From: Pseudomonas sp. B33.4
GTDB taxonomy: Bacteria; Pseudomonadota; Gammaproteobacteria; Pseudomonadales; Pseudomonadaceae
Direction: 5' to 3'
NCBI RefSeq assembly: GCF_034555375.1
Contig: NZ_CP140706.1
Location: forward strand, 115,001-179,000
Length of the DNA stretch: 64,000 bases
Position 1 is the first letter of the stretch. Every line of letters starts with the position of its first letter. Below the pieces are notes generated by a model that was not told where the DNA came from, did no database searches, and saw nothing but the letters and a program-made list of their open reading frames with translations. This document shows, piece by piece, positions 62,676 to 64,000 of the stretch. The position numbers and the translations under genes are program-made.

Positions 62676-64000
62676 GTAGGGCCCTGATGATCGCCGGGTT
62701 GGGCATGATGTTGTCGGCGTGTCAGATGGTCGGGCCGGACTATCACGTGCCTGAGAATTCGGCAGTTCAGCGCAAGGATTTTCAGGGCGAACTGGCCGTC
62801 GACGGTAAGCCTGTGGTCTCGGCGCCGGTGCCGGCGGATTGGTGGCGGCTGTATAAAGACCCACGCCTTGATCAACTGGTGCAGCAGGCCATGGCCTCCA
62901 ACACCGACCTGCGCGTCGCCGCCGCCAATTTGCAGCGCGCCCGCGCTCAGGTCGATGAGGCGGAGGCTGCCGGCGGTTGGAGCGGCGGCGTGAAAATGGG
63001 TGCCCAGCGTTTGCAGGAATCCGGTCAGGCATTCCTGTTGCCGGAGAAAGTCCCAGTGGCCAACGTTGGCGATATCGGCATCAGCGCCTCGTATCAGTTC
63101 GACCTGTGGGGCACGTTGCAACGCGGTATCGAAGGCGCCAAGGCCAACGCCGATGCAACCCAAGCCGCAGCGGATACCGCGCGCATTACTTTGGTGGCAG
63201 ACGTGGTGCGTGCTTATACGCAAGTCTGCGCAGCCAACGAAGAACGCGAAATCGCCCAGCATTCCCTCGACTTGCAATCGCAAGGCACCACGCTGATCCA
63301 GCGCCTGCGCGATGCCGGTCGTGGCGATGAAACCCAGGTCACCCGCTCGCAAACCCAATTCAAATCCCTGCGCGCCGACATGCCGCGTTATGAAGCGGCG
63401 CGTCAGGCCGGGTTGTTCCGTCTGTCGATGCTGCTGGCAAAACCGGTCGATCAGTTGCCGGCTGGCACCGCGACTTGCGCCGAATTGCCGAAGATCGCTC
63501 AACTGGTGCCGGTCGGTGACGGCGCGGCGTTGCTCAAGCGGCGCCCGGACATTCGTCAGGCTGAGCGGCGTCTGGCCGCCGCCACCGCCGGGATCGGCGT
63601 CGCCACCGGCGAGTTGTACCCGGACATCAGCATCGGCGCGACCATCGGCACCGTCGGCATCATCGACGACCTCGGTGATCCGTCGACCAACCGTTGGGGT
63701 TTCGGCCCGTCGCTGAGCTGGAAAGTGCCGACCAACGGCGCCCGTGCGCGCATCCGTGAAGCCGAAGCGACCACCCAAGGCGCGCTGGCGCATTTTGATG
63801 GCGTGGTACTCAACGCCATTCGCGAAACCCAGACCGGTCTGGCCCAGTACAGTGCCTTGCTGCAACGCCGCGATGCGCTGGCCGATGCCGAGCAGTCGGC
63901 GAAATTGGCCGCGGACCAGACGCACCGCTTCTTCCAGGCCGGCCGTGAGTCGTTCCTGGCGGATCTGCAAGCGACCCGCACCTACACCGATGTCACCGCG
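62672..64000 (+). CDS. NodT-family outer-membrane efflux lipoprotein, 3' end outside the window
   Basis: The first 443 codons are present and the frame is open to the window edge. A short lipoprotein signal (MSRALMIAGLGMMLSACQMV) has its lipobox at Cys17, followed by GPDYHVP, the first OEP repeat (ADWWRLYKDPRLDQLVQQAM) and the motif RRPDIRQAERRLAAATAGIG. It is the outer-membrane exit of the FUSC/HlyD pump. The ATG overlaps the HlyD stop (ATGA). Unlike the NodT gene at 52749 its N-terminus is standard. Confidence 0.92.
   Translation, partial: MSRALMIAGLGMMLSACQMVGPDYHVPENSAVQRKDFQGELAVDGKPVVSAPVPADWWRLYKDPRLDQLVQQAMASNTDLRVAAANLQRARAQVDEAEAAGGWSGGVKMGAQRLQESGQAFLLPEKVPVANVGDIGISASYQFDLWGTLQRGIEGAKANADATQAAADTARITLVADVVRAYTQVCAANEEREIAQHSLDLQSQGTTLIQRLRDAGRGDETQVTRSQTQFKSLRADMPRYEAARQAGLFRLSMLLAKPVDQLPAGTATCAELPKIAQLVPVGDGAALLKRRPDIRQAERRLAAATAGIGVATGELYPDISIGATIGTVGIIDDLGDPSTNRWGFGPSLSWKVPTNGARARIREAEATTQGALAHFDGVVLNAIRETQTGLAQYSALLQRRDALADAEQSAKLAADQTHRFFQAGRESFLADLQATRTYTDVTA

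Overview
The window is a 64 kb piece of a Pseudomonas chromosome, most likely of the P. fluorescens group. The grounds are the Pseudomonas-type rRNA operon, a complete LapA/LapD/LapG adhesion locus, an mgo/pvf signalling cluster, and several copies of the short REP palindromes typical of that group. It has high GC, short operons and many 4-nt ATGA-type gene overlaps.

Layout. 1-4145: the 3' part of an rRNA operon (end of 16S, tRNA-Ile, tRNA-Ala, 23S, then two tandem 5S genes, each with its own terminator). 4172-9556 (minus strand): an iron cell-surface signalling unit, in transcription order ECF sigma factor, FecR-type regulator, TonB-dependent siderophore receptor with an N-terminal signalling domain, and a PepSY membrane protein, with a Fur-box-like sequence upstream. 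9826-11706: an amino-acid-type chemoreceptor. 11850-17449 (minus): mgoB-mgoC-mgoA-mgoD (also called pvf), which builds a diazeniumdiolate-type signal. 18186-18896: a GntR/FCD regulator.

19094-45745: the biofilm adhesion system. lapG (periplasmic protease) and lapD (c-di-GMP receptor) face lapA across a small conserved gene. lapA encodes about 6012 residues, including 46 consecutive repeats of exactly 100 residues. lapE-lapB-lapC, the type I secretion apparatus, is divergent from lapA. Low c-di-GMP frees LapG from LapD, LapG cuts LapA after its N-terminal retention module, and the adhesin leaves the LapE pore. The lapA-lapE spacer holds two near-identical inverted sites resembling the FleQ consensus. 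A G9 run lies just after the LapG cleavage site.

46107-48773: TauD-type dioxygenase, ABC ATPase and permease, with no substrate-binding protein gene. 48976: LysR regulator. 50116-54383: MFS/HlyD/NodT tripartite efflux operon in which a REP doublet forms part of the reading frame of the outer-membrane lipoprotein. 54439-58327: GT39-type membrane glycosyltransferase, slipin/NfeD pair, YbaK-type deacylase and a DUF2789 protein. 58399-58938: Phd/RelE-type toxin-antitoxin pair with a palindromic operator. 59026-64000: MarR regulator followed by an AaeB/AaeX/AaeA-like efflux operon and a NodT lipoprotein cut by the window end.

The clearest unusual points are the G9 tract in lapA, the length-locked and locally homogenised lapA repeat array, and the in-frame REP doublet at the start of the NodT gene.
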